Made by a program: the position numbers and the translations under genes. A DNA stretch of 33,589 nt, from NCBI GenBank assembly GCA_009908505.1, contig JAAAPD010000065.1, positions 1 to 33,589 on the forward strand. The letters are read 5' to 3'. Position 1 is the stretch's first letter, and each line of letters opens with the position of its first letter. Source of the stretch: Alphaproteobacteria bacterium. GTDB lineage: Bacteria > Pseudomonadota > Alphaproteobacteria > Rhodobacterales > Rhodobacteraceae. Of the stretch, positions 1 to 8,205 are shown piece by piece. The notes under the pieces are model-generated. The model worked only from the letters and a program-made list of their open reading frames with translations, was not told the DNA's origin and searched no databases.

Positions 1-1
1 G

Positions 2-256
2 AACGCCGACATGATGCTGCCGGTGATCGCCCAGGATGCGGGCATGGACGAGGACGCGACCGCCGACACGCTGAGCACCTTCGTCTTCCCCGATGTCGAG
101 ACGCAGCTTTCCGAGGCCTGGCTGGGCGGGAACGCGACCGCCTTCCTAAAGGGTGTTGCCGATGTCTTCGTCGAGGCCGGCTCGATCGATGCCGCGCTCG
201 ACACGTACGAGGACAACATCAATATCGGCCCCCTTCAGGCAGCCGCCGAGATGTGA
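2..256 (+). CDS. ABC transporter substrate-binding protein, C-terminal fragment
   Basis: The reading frame is open from the window edge and stops at 256, so only the last 84 residues are visible and the true start lies upstream. The fragment is acidic and helical, as the C-terminal lobe of a TauA/NMT1-like periplasmic binding protein would be. The main support is context: an ATPase and a TauC-type permease follow on the same strand, which is the usual order binding protein - ATPase - permease for nitrate/sulfonate/taurine-type importers. The protein would capture the substrate in the periplasm. The substrate cannot be inferred. The 94-bp gap to the ATPase gene is short enough for one operon. 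Confidence 0.7.
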   Translation, partial: NADMMLPVIAQDAGMDEDATADTLSTFVFPDVETQLSEAWLGGNATAFLKGVADVFVEAGSIDAALDTYEDNINIGPLQAAAEM

Positions 257-350
257 TCGCCGATCAGGCCGTCCTCCGGGGCGGCCCTTTCGATACCCCG
301 GCCCGGCCTGCCCGGCCGGGGTGTCCAATACCAAAAGGCGTGGGGACAGG

Positions 351-1154
351 ATGTCGGGACTTCATATCGAGAACATTTCCATGCGCTTCGACCTGCCCAA
401 TGGCAGTTCGGTTCAGGCGCTCAAGGATGTTAGCCTTGAACTGAAACAGGGCGAGCTGATGAGCGTTCTGGGCCCCTCGGGCTGCGGCAAGACCACGCTG
501 CTGAATATCCTTGCGGGGTTCCTGGCCCCGACCGAGGGCCAGACCCGGATGAACGGACATGTCGTCAACGGCCCGGCGGCGGAACGCGGCATGGTCTTCC
601 AGCAGGGCGCGCTGTTCGAATGGATGAGCGTGCGCGACAATGTCAGCTTCGGGCCGCGCATGGCCGGCCAGAAATCGGCACAATACAAGCAAACCGTGGA
701 TCACCTGCTCGATGTGGTCGGGCTTCAGGATTTCAAGGAAAAGGCCATCTATGAATTGTCCGGCGGCATGCAGCAGCGCGTGGCGCTGGCCCGCTGCCTG
801 GCCAATGATCCGGATGTGATCCTGATGGATGAACCGCTGGGCGCGCTGGACGCGCTGACGCGCGAAAAGATGCAAGGCTTGGTCCTCAAGCTGTGGAAAG
901 AAACCGGCAAGACGATCATCCTGATCACCCACTCGGTCGAAGAGGCGCTGCTACTCGGCGAGCGGCTGATCGTGATGGCACCGCGTCCGGGCCGCATCCA
1001 CAAGGAATACAGCCTGCCCTTCGCCGATCTGGGCGTGGGCGCCGACCTGCGCGAGGTGAAGAAACACCCCGAATTCAATGAACGCCGCGAAGAGATCCTT
1101 TCCATGATCTGGGACATGGAAGAGGAAATCATGGGCCGGCAGGAGGCATCGTGA
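351..1154 (+). CDS. ABC transporter ATP-binding protein, TauB/SsuB type
   Basis: This is a 267-residue ATPase that would power import through the permease encoded next. The nucleotide-binding motifs are intact: Walker A GPSGCGKTT at residues 41-49, Q-loop near Q84, signature LSGGMQQR at 136-143, Walker B ILMDEPLGALD at 157-167, and the switch histidine H194. I chose ATG 351 because the family domain begins right after it; the longer upstream frame reads through the intergenic region and looks non-coding. The gene overlaps the permease start by one base (TGATG), which suggests translational coupling. Length and motif spacing fit the nitrate/sulfonate/taurine importer ATPases. The substrate is unknown. 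Confidence 0.93.
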   Translation: MSGLHIENISMRFDLPNGSSVQALKDVSLELKQGELMSVLGPSGCGKTTLLNILAGFLAPTEGQTRMNGHVVNGPAAERGMVFQQGALFEWMSVRDNVSFGPRMAGQKSAQYKQTVDHLLDVVGLQDFKEKAIYELSGGMQQRVALARCLANDPDVILMDEPLGALDALTREKMQGLVLKLWKETGKTIILITHSVEEALLLGERLIVMAPRPGRIHKEYSLPFADLGVGADLREVKKHPEFNERREEILSMIWDMEEEIMGRQEAS

Positions 1155-2488
1155 TGAAGCTGTTCACCGACCTTGCCGGCGAACTGGGCAACATCCTGGC
1201 CACGCTGGCCGCCGCCGTACCCTTCATTTTGGGCTATGTCCTGCTGATCCTTCTGCTGCTGATCATCTGGACGGCGGTCAAGCGGGGCCTGACCACGCGT
1301 CGGGATTTCGGATCGCTCAAGACTGTCACGTTCGGGGATGAAAGTGCGGTAAACTCCAATTTCGCGGCCTCGGTCATATCGGTTGTGTTGATTTTCGTCC
1401 TCTGGGGGGCCTTCACGGGGTCCAAGATGCTGCCCGGTTTCCTGCATGCACCGGGTGCCTATACCGGCGAGGGCAGTTTTACCTACACCGCCACCGCGCC
1501 CGACGGGTCCGCGGACGATGCCACCGTTTCGGTCATCGTGCATGCCGTTGGCCAGGAGGTCGATGCGCCCGGGTCGGCGCCGGGCGACGGGTTTGCCAAA
1601 AATGACGGCATGGTCGTTGCCGCCTATCGCAGCGAATTGATGAGTTGGGACGAAAATGACGAGATCACGCGTGACGACGGCGCGGTGATCACCGCGGTCG
1701 ATGGCCAGCCGATCGCCGAAGGCGACCCCGTCTCGGTCGGGTTCGGCGAGGTTTCCCTGACCCGTCGCGGAACTTTGAACGTGACCCCGGCCACCGGCTG
1801 GCAGATGGAGCCGATCTGGCTGCCGCCGCCCGAAGATGTCTGGTCGCGCCTGATGGAAATCTCGACCGACGGGTTCCGGAATTCCACTCTGGCCGAGCAT
1901 CTGGGTTATTCGCTGTTCCGGGTCATCGTGGGCTTCGTCATCGGGGCGATGGTGGGGATCCCGCTGGGCTATGCCATGGGCCTGTCCGACTGGTTCCGCG
2001 GCTGGTTCGACCCGATTGTCGAATTCATGCGGCCCGTGCCGCCCCTGGCGCTGATCCCGCTGGTGATAATCTGGGCAGGGATCGGAGAAGAGGGCAAGAT
2101 CATCCTTCTGTTCCTCGCCGCGCTGTGGATTATGGCCATCGGCGCGCGGTCCGGGGTCAGCGGCGTGCGGATCTCGAAGGTCCACGCCGCCTATTCGCTG
2201 GGAGCCAGCAAGTGGCAGATCATGCGCCACGTCATCATCCCGAATTCCCTGCCGGAAATCTTCACCGCCGCCCGTGTCGCCATGGGCGTCTGCTGGGGCA
2301 CGGTCGTCGCCGCCGAACTGGTGGCCGCGGATAAGGGCGCGGGGATGATGATCATGACCGCGTCGAAATTCCAGAACACCGACATCGTCATCATGGGCAT
2401 CATCCTGATTGGTGTCATCGGGTTCGGCATCGACATGCTGATGCGCCAGGCCGAGAAATGGCTTGTGCCGTGGAAGGGCAAAGGCTGA
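1154..2488 (+). CDS. ABC transporter permease, TauC type with an extended N-terminal region
   Basis: The C-terminal half (about residues 225-444) is a standard binding-protein-dependent permease with several hydrophobic helices and the cytoplasmic coupling segment around ARSGVSGV and YSLGASKWQIMRHVIIP, which contacts the ATPase. At 444 residues it is much longer than the usual 250-280. The extra N-terminal part has two membrane segments (about 20-40 and 71-87) and a polar stretch at 104-215 whose FTYTATAPDGSADDATVSV resembles an Ig/cadherin-like repeat strand. ATG 1154 is preferred over GTG 1151 because AGGAGG at 1141-1146 lies 7 bases upstream of it. The extension is probably exposed to the periplasm, but that is inference. 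A 310-bp non-coding stretch follows the gene. Confidence 0.9.
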   Translation: MKLFTDLAGELGNILATLAAAVPFILGYVLLILLLLIIWTAVKRGLTTRRDFGSLKTVTFGDESAVNSNFAASVISVVLIFVLWGAFTGSKMLPGFLHAPGAYTGEGSFTYTATAPDGSADDATVSVIVHAVGQEVDAPGSAPGDGFAKNDGMVVAAYRSELMSWDENDEITRDDGAVITAVDGQPIAEGDPVSVGFGEVSLTRRGTLNVTPATGWQMEPIWLPPPEDVWSRLMEISTDGFRNSTLAEHLGYSLFRVIVGFVIGAMVGIPLGYAMGLSDWFRGWFDPIVEFMRPVPPLALIPLVIIWAGIGEEGKIILLFLAALWIMAIGARSGVSGVRISKVHAAYSLGASKWQIMRHVIIPNSLPEIFTAARVAMGVCWGTVVAAELVAADKGAGMMIMTASKFQNTDIVIMGIILIGVIGFGIDMLMRQAEKWLVPWKGKG

Positions 2489-2798
2489 TCCGTTCCGCAG
2501 GGTCGGCGAAAGGTCCAGTGGACCTTTCGAAGCCTTTGCGGGCGGAGCCCCGGACTTGGCTGATCCGACGTGTAGGACCCGTTGGGCCGGCGGCGCGATC
2601 AGGGGCGGCGTCGTGCTCCCCCTTGCCTATGCCGCCATAATCCCCTATACGCGCGCCTGTTGAAGCGGCGGGACAGCCGCGAGGCGAGCAGGGTCGGGTT
2701 CACCGGCCCTCTTTGTTTATCGCTTCGACCAATTCACCCCAAGACCCGCGGAGACAACCGCGCGGCCAGAATACGACGCTAAAGGAAACAGACGCCAC
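2489..2798 (+). promoter_or_regulatory. Non-coding leader with a candidate rpsA promoter
   Basis: These 310 bases hold no convincing gene. They contain the palindrome at 2507-2529 and, closer to rpsA, a plausible housekeeping promoter: TTGCCT at 2623-2628 and TATACG at 2646-2651 with a 17-base spacer. That would give an rpsA leader of about 140 bases. The ribosome-binding site is AAAGGAA at about 2781-2787. S1 genes in other bacteria are feedback-regulated through their leader; nothing here proves that. Confidence 0.4.
2507..2529. repeat. Perfect 11-bp palindrome downstream of the ABC permease
   Basis: The arms CGAAAGGTCCA (2507-2517) and TGGACCTTTCG (2519-2529) are perfect inverted copies around a single central G. 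The element starts 19 bases after the permease stop. No T-run follows, so a simple intrinsic terminator is not indicated. A dispersed REP-like element, a 3'-end-stabilising hairpin or an operator are all possible. Confidence 0.6.
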
Positions 2799-4478
2799 AT
2801 GGCTCAGAACGCATCCATGGAGGAATTCGAAGCCCTCCTGAACGAAAGTTTCGAAATGGACACCCCCGAAGAGGGCTCTGTCGTCAAAGGTAAGGTCATC
2901 GCCATCGAGGCGGGACAAGCCATTATCGACGTAGGCTACAAGATGGAAGGCCGTGTCGAGCTCAAGGAATTCGCAAATCCCGGTGAAGCCCCCGAAATCG
3001 CCGTTGGCGACGAGGTCGAGGTTTACCTGCGCGCGTCCGAGAACGCCCGCGGCGAAGCCGTGATTTCCCGCGAGATGGCCCGCCGCGAAGAGGCGTGGGA
3101 CCGTCTCGAAAAAGCCTATGCCGCGGAAGAGCGCGTCGAAGGTGCCATCTTCGGCCGCGTCAAGGGCGGCTTCACCGTCGACCTCGGCGGCGCCGTGGCC
3201 TTCCTGCCCGGGAGCCAGGTCGACGTGCGTCCCGTGCGCGATGCCGGCCCGCTGATGGGTCTCAAGCAGCCGTTCCAGATCCTGAAGATGGACCGCCGCC
3301 GCGGCAACATCGTCGTGTCGCGCCGCGCCATCCTGGAAGAATCCCGCGCCGAACAGCGTGCCGAGGTGATCAGCAACCTGACCGAGGGTCAGGCGGTGGA
3401 CGGCGTGGTCAAGAACATCACCGAATACGGGGCCTTCGTGGACCTGGGCGGTGTCGACGGCCTGCTGCACGTGACCGACATGGCCTGGCGCCGTGTGAAC
3501 CATCCCTCCGAAATCCTGTCGATCGGCGAAACCGTCAAGGTTCAGGTCATCAAGATCAACAAGGAAACCCATCGCATCAGTCTGGGTATGAAGCAGCTGC
3601 AGGACGATCCGTGGGATGCCGTGGCCGCCAAGTATCCGCTGGAATCGGTGCATGCCGGCCGCGTGACCAACATCACCGATTACGGTGCGTTCGTCGAGCT
3701 GGAGCCGGGCGTCGAGGGCCTGGTCCACGTTTCCGAAATGTCCTGGACCAAAAAGAACGTCCATCCGGGCAAGATCGTCTCGACCAGCCAGGAAGTGGAA
3801 GTCATGGTCCTGGAAATCGACGAAGCCAAGCGCCGCGTTTCGCTGGGCCTCAAGCAGACCATGCGCAACCCCTGGGAAGTCTTCGCCGAAACCCACCCCG
3901 AGGGCACCGAGGTCGAGGGCGAGGTCAAGAACATCACCGAATTCGGTCTGTTCATCGGCCTCGATGGCGACATCGACGGCATGGTGCACCTCAGCGATCT
4001 CAGCTGGGACGAGCGCGGCGAGGACGCTATCCAGAACTACCGCAAGGGCGACGTGGTCAAGGCCAAGGTCACCGAGGTGGACGTCGAGAAAGAGCGCATC
4101 TCGCTCTCGATTAAGGCGCTGGATGGCGATCCCTATGCGGAGGCCATCGGCGGCATCAAGCGCGGGTCCATCATCACCGTCGAGGTCACCTCGATCGAGG
4201 ATGGCGGCATCGAGGTCGAGTATGACGGGCTGAAATCCTTCATCCGCCGCTCGGACCTGAGCCGCGACCGTGCCGAGCAGCGCCCCGAGCGCTTCCAGGT
4301 CGGCGACAAGGTCGACGTGCGTGTCACCAATATCGACAGCAAGTCGCGCCGCCTCGGCCTTTCGATCAAGGCGCGTGAGATCGCCGAAGAGAAAGAGGCC
4401 GTGGAACAGTACGGCTCCTCTGACTCGGGTGCGTCGCTGGGTGACATCCTGGGCGCAGCCCTCAAGGGCGACGACTGA
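2799..4478 (+). CDS. rpsA: 30S ribosomal protein S1
   Basis: This is a 559-residue S1 protein, the usual length in alphaproteobacteria. It binds mRNA on the small subunit and supports initiation on leaders with weak Shine-Dalgarno sites. It is built of six S1/OB-fold repeats; the last four are very clear, each with a version of the core 'VKNITEYGAFVDL ... GLLHVTDMAW' followed by 'RISLGMKQ'. The ATG at 2799 follows AAAGGAA. The gene has its own candidate promoter and a strong terminator, so it is probably transcribed alone. In many proteobacteria cmk precedes rpsA; here an ABC importer does. ihfB downstream is the conserved neighbour. Confidence 0.98.
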   Translation: MAQNASMEEFEALLNESFEMDTPEEGSVVKGKVIAIEAGQAIIDVGYKMEGRVELKEFANPGEAPEIAVGDEVEVYLRASENARGEAVISREMARREEAWDRLEKAYAAEERVEGAIFGRVKGGFTVDLGGAVAFLPGSQVDVRPVRDAGPLMGLKQPFQILKMDRRRGNIVVSRRAILEESRAEQRAEVISNLTEGQAVDGVVKNITEYGAFVDLGGVDGLLHVTDMAWRRVNHPSEILSIGETVKVQVIKINKETHRISLGMKQLQDDPWDAVAAKYPLESVHAGRVTNITDYGAFVELEPGVEGLVHVSEMSWTKKNVHPGKIVSTSQEVEVMVLEIDEAKRRVSLGLKQTMRNPWEVFAETHPEGTEVEGEVKNITEFGLFIGLDGDIDGMVHLSDLSWDERGEDAIQNYRKGDVVKAKVTEVDVEKERISLSIKALDGDPYAEAIGGIKRGSIITVEVTSIEDGGIEVEYDGLKSFIRRSDLSRDRAEQRPERFQVGDKVDVRVTNIDSKSRRLGLSIKAREIAEEKEAVEQYGSSDSGASLGDILGAALKGDD

Positions 4479-4513
4479 CGACGCGTCGCGTCATCGAGAA
4501 TTGAGAATGGAAT

Positions 4514-4544
4514 GCCCCCGCCGCGATCACGGCGGGGGCTTTTT
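4514..4544 (+). terminator. Rho-independent terminator of rpsA
   Basis: GCCCCCGCC (4514-4522) pairs perfectly with GGCGGGGGC (4531-4539) around an 8-base loop and is followed at once by five T residues (4540-4544). It lies 36 bases after the rpsA stop. Confidence 0.93.
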
Positions 4545-4693
4545 CGTTGCGAATCAATCCCGCGCCGATGGCGGCGCGCGCCTGTCATCCCATGTCGCCC
4601 GGGGGTCGGTTCTGCGCGGCCGGGGTCCGAAATCCGCCGGTGTTGCGCCCAAACCTCCAAAGAATCGCCTTCGCCGCTATTTCACGACAGCGG

Positions 4694-4716
4694 CAAGCCT
4701 CCTATAGTGAGGCTTG
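4694..4716 (+). promoter_or_regulatory. Candidate ihfB promoter with an inverted repeat over the -10 box
   Basis: CAAGCCTC (4694-4701) and GAGGCTTG (4709-4716) are perfect inverted arms. The spacer contains TATAGT (4703-4708), a good -10 candidate, with a weak -35 TTTCAC 17 bases upstream (4680-4685). An inverted repeat centred on the -10 box is a typical repressor-operator layout. IHF genes are often autoregulated, but the bound protein here is unknown. Confidence 0.45.
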
Positions 4717-4767
4717 AAAGACATGCCGTCGGTAAACCGGCGCGCCATCCGTAGGGGGGATGACCTG

Positions 4768-5058
4768 ATGATCCGTTCGGAGCTGATTGAAAAGATCGCC
4801 GACGAGAACCCACATCTCTATCAGCGGGATGTCGAGCGTATCGTGAACACCGTTTTCGAAAGCATTATCGACGCCATGTCCGATGGCAACCGGGTCGAAC
4901 TGCGCGGTTTCGGGGCCTTTTCGGTCAAGAAGCGGGACGCCCGCGTGGGGCGCAACCCCCGCACAGGCGAGGCCGTCCAGGTGGACGAGAAACATGTGCC
5001 CTTCTTCAAGACAGGCAAGCTGTTGCGCGATCGGCTGAACGGTCAGAAAGGCATCTAG
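4768..5058 (+). CDS. ihfB: Integration host factor subunit beta
   Basis: This 96-residue member of the HU/IHF family would pair with IHF-alpha, encoded elsewhere, and bend DNA at specific sites during transcription, replication and recombination. The opening [17 protein letters not shown] and the beta-arm region [20 protein letters not shown], with its NPRTGE segment, are hallmark IHF-beta features. An upstream in-frame start at 4714 would add 18 residues lying in the promoter region, so ATG 4768, preceded by the purine-rich AGGGGGGA (about 4753-4760), is chosen. The lapA-like gene begins directly after the stop codon, so the two are co-transcribed. Confidence 0.96.
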   Translation: MIRSELIEKIADENPHLYQRDVERIVNTVFESIIDAMSDGNRVELRGFGAFSVKKRDARVGRNPRTGEAVQVDEKHVPFFKTGKLLRDRLNGQKGI

Positions 5059-5409
5059 ATGAGCTACGTTCGCTACACCTTCTGGGGTATCGTCGCGGTC
5101 GCCCTGATCATTGTCGGCCTGGCCAATCGTGCACCAACGCAGTTGCGTGCCATGCCCGATCAACTGGCGGAATTCCTGGGGATGTCGCCGACGATCGAAT
5201 TGCCGCTGTTCGTGGTTCTGTTCCTCGGTGTGGCGCTGGGACTGATCATCGGGTTCCTGTGGGAATGGCTGCGCGAATATCATATCCGGTCCGAGGCCCG
5301 GTCGAAGTCCCGCGAACTGGACCGGCTGCGCCGCGAGGTCGACCGCCTGAAGGAAGAAAAGCACGAAGGCCAGGACGAGGTTCTGGCGTTGATCGACAAG
5401 GCCAGCTGA
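5059..5409 (+). CDS. LapA-domain (DUF1049) inner-membrane protein
   Basis: This 116-residue protein has two membrane segments (about 6-24 and 49-69) and a charged C-terminal tail (about 78-110), [20 protein letters not shown], that should form a coiled coil. This is the layout of LapA-domain proteins. In E. coli the LapA/LapB pair takes part in controlling lipopolysaccharide synthesis; whether that role holds here is inference. The start codon follows the ihfB stop with no gap and the stop is one base before trpF, so ihfB, this gene and trpF form a tight operon. The order ihfB - lapA - trpF is common in Rhodobacteraceae. Confidence 0.85.
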   Translation: MSYVRYTFWGIVAVALIIVGLANRAPTQLRAMPDQLAEFLGMSPTIELPLFVVLFLGVALGLIIGFLWEWLREYHIRSEARSKSRELDRLRREVDRLKEEKHEGQDEVLALIDKAS

Positions 5410-5410
5410 G

Positions 5411-6055
5411 ATGCCCGACATCCAGGTGAAGATCTGTGGTCTGCGGACTGCAGATGACGTGGCCGCGGCCGTGCGCGCCGGGGCCCGCTACCTGGGCTTC
5501 AATTTCTTCCCCAAGTCGCCGCGTTCGGTCGATGCCGACACGGCGCGTGACCTGGCGCTCGCGGTGCCGCCCGGCGTGGCCAAGGTGGCGCTGGTCGTGA
5601 ACCCGACCGATACCGGGCTTGACCACCTGACCGACATGGTGCCGCTGGACATGCTGCAATTGCACGGCTCGGAATCCCCCGAGCGCGTGGCCGAGATCCG
5701 CGCCCGCTACGGTCTCCCGGTGATGAAGGTGCTTGGCGTGGCCGGTGCCGGGGACCTGGACGCGATCGACAGCTACAGCGCGGTGGCCGATCAACTCCTG
5801 CTGGATGCCAAGCCGCCAAAGGATGCGGTTCTGCCCGGTGGCAACGGGCTGGCCTTCGATTGGCAATTGCTAGCGGGGCGCAAATACTGGACCCGGCCCT
5901 GGATGCTGGCAGGTGGTCTGACGCCCGACAACGTGGCCGAGGCCATCGCGCGGACCGGCGCGCGGCAGGTCGACGTGGCCTCCGGGGTCGAAACCGCGCC
6001 GGGGGTCAAGGATGCCGACAAGATGGCCGCTTTCATTCGCGCGGCCCAGGACTGA
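5411..6055 (+). CDS. trpF: Phosphoribosylanthranilate isomerase
   Basis: The 214-residue TIM-barrel enzyme isomerises N-(5-phosphoribosyl)anthranilate to the deoxyribulose-phosphate intermediate, the third step of tryptophan synthesis. Family motifs are present: the start [11 protein letters not shown] with the catalytic cysteine C9, [26 protein letters not shown], and near the end [12 protein letters not shown] and [14 protein letters not shown], which bind phosphate. The gene begins one base after the lapA stop. trpB follows 131 bases later on the same strand, so these two pathway genes lie together, but trpA is 10 kb away on the other strand. Confidence 0.97.
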   Translation: MPDIQVKICGLRTADDVAAAVRAGARYLGFNFFPKSPRSVDADTARDLALAVPPGVAKVALVVNPTDTGLDHLTDMVPLDMLQLHGSESPERVAEIRARYGLPVMKVLGVAGAGDLDAIDSYSAVADQLLLDAKPPKDAVLPGGNGLAFDWQLLAGRKYWTRPWMLAGGLTPDNVAEAIARTGARQVDVASGVETAPGVKDADKMAAFIRAAQD

Positions 6056-6056
6056 T

Positions 6057-6078
6057 TTGCGCTGGTACACCGGCGCAA
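6057..6078. repeat. Near-palindrome in the trpF-trpB gap
   Basis: TTGCGC (6057-6062) and GCGCAA (6073-6078) are perfect outer arms, with GGT (6064-6066) and ACC (6069-6071) pairing inside one symmetric mismatch. It begins 2 bases after the trpF stop. No T-run follows, so it may be a 3' hairpin of the trpF mRNA, or a regulatory site for trpB. Confidence 0.4.
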
Positions 6079-6186
6079 GCAGGCTAGGTTGCCCGGCGTG
6101 CCGAACCCGTCCTTCGAAATTCGCCTGCGTGCTTTCCTACACCAGAGCCTTGGGCTAGAGGAAGACAACGCAGCAGGGAGCCAGCG

Positions 6187-7434
6187 ATGAACGACCTTTT
6201 CAACTCTTTCATGAACGGCCCGGACGAGAACGGCCGGTTCGGCGATTTCGGCGGGCGGTTCGTGTCCGAGACCTTGATGCCGCTGATCCTCGAGTTGCAG
6301 GCCGAGTATGATAAGGCCAAGGACGATCAGAGTTTCTGGGACGAGATGAACGATCTTTGGACCCATTATGTCGGCCGTCCCAGCCCGCTCTATTTCGCCG
6401 AACGTCTGACCGAACATCTGGGCGGGGCCAAGATCTATCTCAAGCGGGATGAATTGAACCATACCGGCGCCCACAAGGTGAACAACGTTCTGGGCCAGAT
6501 CCTGTTGGCCCGCCGCATGGGCAAGACGCGGATCATTGCCGAAACCGGCGCCGGGCAGCACGGTGTGGCCACCGCCACGGTTTGCGCCAAGTTCGGCCTG
6601 CAATGCGTGGTCTACATGGGCGCGCACGACGTGCGCCGCCAGGCGCCCAACGTGTTCCGCATGCGGCTTCTGGGCGCCGAGGTGATCCCGGTCACATCGG
6701 GGCGCGGCACGCTCAAGGACGCGATGAACGACGCCCTTCGCGACTGGGTCACCAATGTGCGCGACACGTTCTACTGCATCGGCACAGTCGCCGGGCCGCA
6801 TCCCTATCCGGCCATGGTGCGCGACTTCCAGTCGATCATCGGCAAGGAGGCCAAGGAACAGCTGCACAAGGCCGAGGGGCGCCTGCCCGACACGATCATC
6901 GCGGCCATCGGCGGCGGGTCCAACGCGATGGGCCTGTTCTACCCGTTTCTCGACGACAAGGACGTGCGGATCATCGGGGTCGAGGCCGGGGGCAAGGGCG
7001 TTGACGACCGGATGGAACACTGCGCGTCCTTGACCGGCGGCCGGCCCGGCGTGCTGCATGGCAATCGCACCTACCTCTTGCAGGACGACGATGGGCAGAT
7101 CCTCGAAGGGTTCTCGATCTCGGCTGGTCTGGATTATCCGGGCATCGGGCCGGAACATTCCTGGCTGCATGATACTGGCCGCGCCGAATATGTCTCGATC
7201 ACCGATGCCGAGGCGCTGGACGCCTTTCAGCTGTGCTGCGCGATGGAGGGTATCATTCCCGCGTTGGAACCCAGCCACGCGCTGGCCCATGTGATGAAGA
7301 TCGCGCCGGAGCTGCCGCACGATCATATCGTCATCATGAACATGTGCGGTCGTGGAGACAAGGACGTGCAGACGGTGGCCCGGCACCTGGGCTTCGACAT
7401 GTCCGACACCGAAGAAGGACGCGACGCGGATTGA
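6187..7434 (+). CDS. trpB: Tryptophan synthase beta subunit
   Basis: This 415-residue PLP enzyme condenses indole with serine to make tryptophan, working in an alpha2-beta2 complex with TrpA. The PLP lysine lies in [13 protein letters not shown], the glutamate loop is [10 protein letters not shown], and the phosphate-binding loop is GGGSNAMG. The C-terminal segment [11 protein letters not shown] is also typical. ATG 6187 has AGGGAG (6175-6180) six bases upstream. The partner gene trpA lies at 17917-18708 on the minus strand, not next to trpB as in many bacteria. After the stop there is a candidate hairpin at 7458-7481. Confidence 0.98.
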   Translation: MNDLFNSFMNGPDENGRFGDFGGRFVSETLMPLILELQAEYDKAKDDQSFWDEMNDLWTHYVGRPSPLYFAERLTEHLGGAKIYLKRDELNHTGAHKVNNVLGQILLARRMGKTRIIAETGAGQHGVATATVCAKFGLQCVVYMGAHDVRRQAPNVFRMRLLGAEVIPVTSGRGTLKDAMNDALRDWVTNVRDTFYCIGTVAGPHPYPAMVRDFQSIIGKEAKEQLHKAEGRLPDTIIAAIGGGSNAMGLFYPFLDDKDVRIIGVEAGGKGVDDRMEHCASLTGGRPGVLHGNRTYLLQDDDGQILEGFSISAGLDYPGIGPEHSWLHDTGRAEYVSITDAEALDAFQLCCAMEGIIPALEPSHALAHVMKIAPELPHDHIVIMNMCGRGDKDVQTVARHLGFDMSDTEEGRDAD

Positions 7435-7457
7435 TCCCGCTCTGATCCTTCGGGCAT

Positions 7458-7481
7458 GGCCGTAAACCAGGGTTTATGGCC
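7458..7481 (+). terminator. Strong hairpin downstream of trpB
   Basis: GGCCGTAAACC (7458-7468) pairs with GGTTTATGGCC (7471-7481) across 11 positions with one G-U wobble and a 2-base apex. It begins 24 bases after the trpB stop. No U-run follows, so termination, if it happens here, would be imperfect. Confidence 0.45.
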
Positions 7482-7602
7482 TGCTACCTCAGGTTTATTG
7501 CGCCCCGTCTAAACCATCGAACAATGGTGCAAGGCGGGTCTTGGCGGCGACGATCGGGGCACGCCGCGATTTCGGCGCAACCAACCTTTGGAGATCAGAC
7601 TC

Positions 7603-8103
7603 ATGAAAAAGACACTTCTCGCAACCACCGCCGCGCTTGCCCTGGCCACGTCGCCGGCCCTCGCGCAATCCGCCACCGATCAGATCATCGCCGATCTTCA
7701 GGGGCAGGGCTTTACCTATATCGAAATCAAGGAAGGCCCGAGCCAGATCAAGGTCGAGGCCGTTCGGGACGGCACGAAGCTGGAAGTGGTCTACGACGCG
7801 GCGACCGGGGATATCCTCAAGCAGGAGACCGAAGCGGCCGAGGGGGAATATGCCACCCGAACCGGTGTCGAGATCGACACGGATGATGAAGACTTCCTCG
7901 ATGACGATGAGATGGACGACGAAGGCGACGACGAAGATGACGATGAGGAGGGTGACGACGAGGAAGGCGACGACGAAGATGATGATGAGTATGACGACGA
8001 CGAAGATGACGATGAGGACGATGACGACGAGGATGACGACGAGGATGACGACGATGAAGATGATGATGAGGACGACGATGACGAGGATGACGACGAGGAC
8101 TGA
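7603..8103 (+). CDS. Exported PepSY-domain protein with a long Asp/Glu tail (copy 1)
   Basis: This 166-residue protein has a clear Sec signal peptide, MKKTLLATTAALALATSPALA, cut about residue 21. A PepSY-like domain (about 24-76) follows, containing DQIIADLQGQGFTYIEI and VVYDAATGDILK. From about residue 90 to the end the protein is almost only Asp and Glu, with a few Gly, Tyr and Met. PepSY domains occur in periplasmic proteins; the tail suggests binding of Ca2+ or other cations, which is inference. ATG 7603 is preferred over the in-frame ATG at 7588, because GGAG (about 7590-7593) and the signal peptide both fit 7603. A paralogue with the same plan lies at 8872. Confidence 0.85.
   Translation: MKKTLLATTAALALATSPALAQSATDQIIADLQGQGFTYIEIKEGPSQIKVEAVRDGTKLEVVYDAATGDILKQETEAAEGEYATRTGVEIDTDDEDFLDDDEMDDEGDDEDDDEEGDDEEGDDEDDDEYDDDEDDDEDDDDEDDDEDDDDEDDDEDDDDEDDDED
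7866..8103 (+). repeat. Low-complexity GAY/GAR tract encoding the first acidic tail
   Basis: This stretch consists mainly of GAC, GAT, GAG and GAA codons in short imperfect repeats such as GATGACGACGAG. Synonymous codons vary, which suggests selection for the acidic protein rather than recent pure slippage. Tail length could still differ between strains through replication slippage. Confidence 0.85.
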
Positions 8104-8115
8104 TCCGGTCCGCTG

Positions 8116-8174
8116 ACCGGGTCACCCGGTTCACCTAATGGACCGCCCCTCGGCGCCGTGCCCGTGGGGCGGTC
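8116..8174 (+). terminator. Two hairpins between PepSY copy 1 and the oxygenase gene
   Basis: ACCGGGT (8116-8122) and ACCCGGT (8124-8130) form one perfect inverted repeat. GACCGCCCC (8141-8149) and GGGGCGGTC (8166-8174) form a second with 9-bp arms. Neither has a T-run. They may end or attenuate the upstream transcript. Confidence 0.4.
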
Positions 8175-8205
8175 GCATCTGGACCCCACATGAAGGCCAA
8201 GAGCC

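Noticed and set aside
749..2230. Long minus-strand frame (493 codons) opposite the ABC genes
   Set aside because: The opposite strand has full ABC motifs; this frame is His/Arg/Gly/Pro-rich as expected from GC-rich shadows.
2700..3989. Long minus-strand frame (429 codons) opposite rpsA
   Set aside because: It is the antisense of a conserved ribosomal protein gene and has a shadow-like composition.
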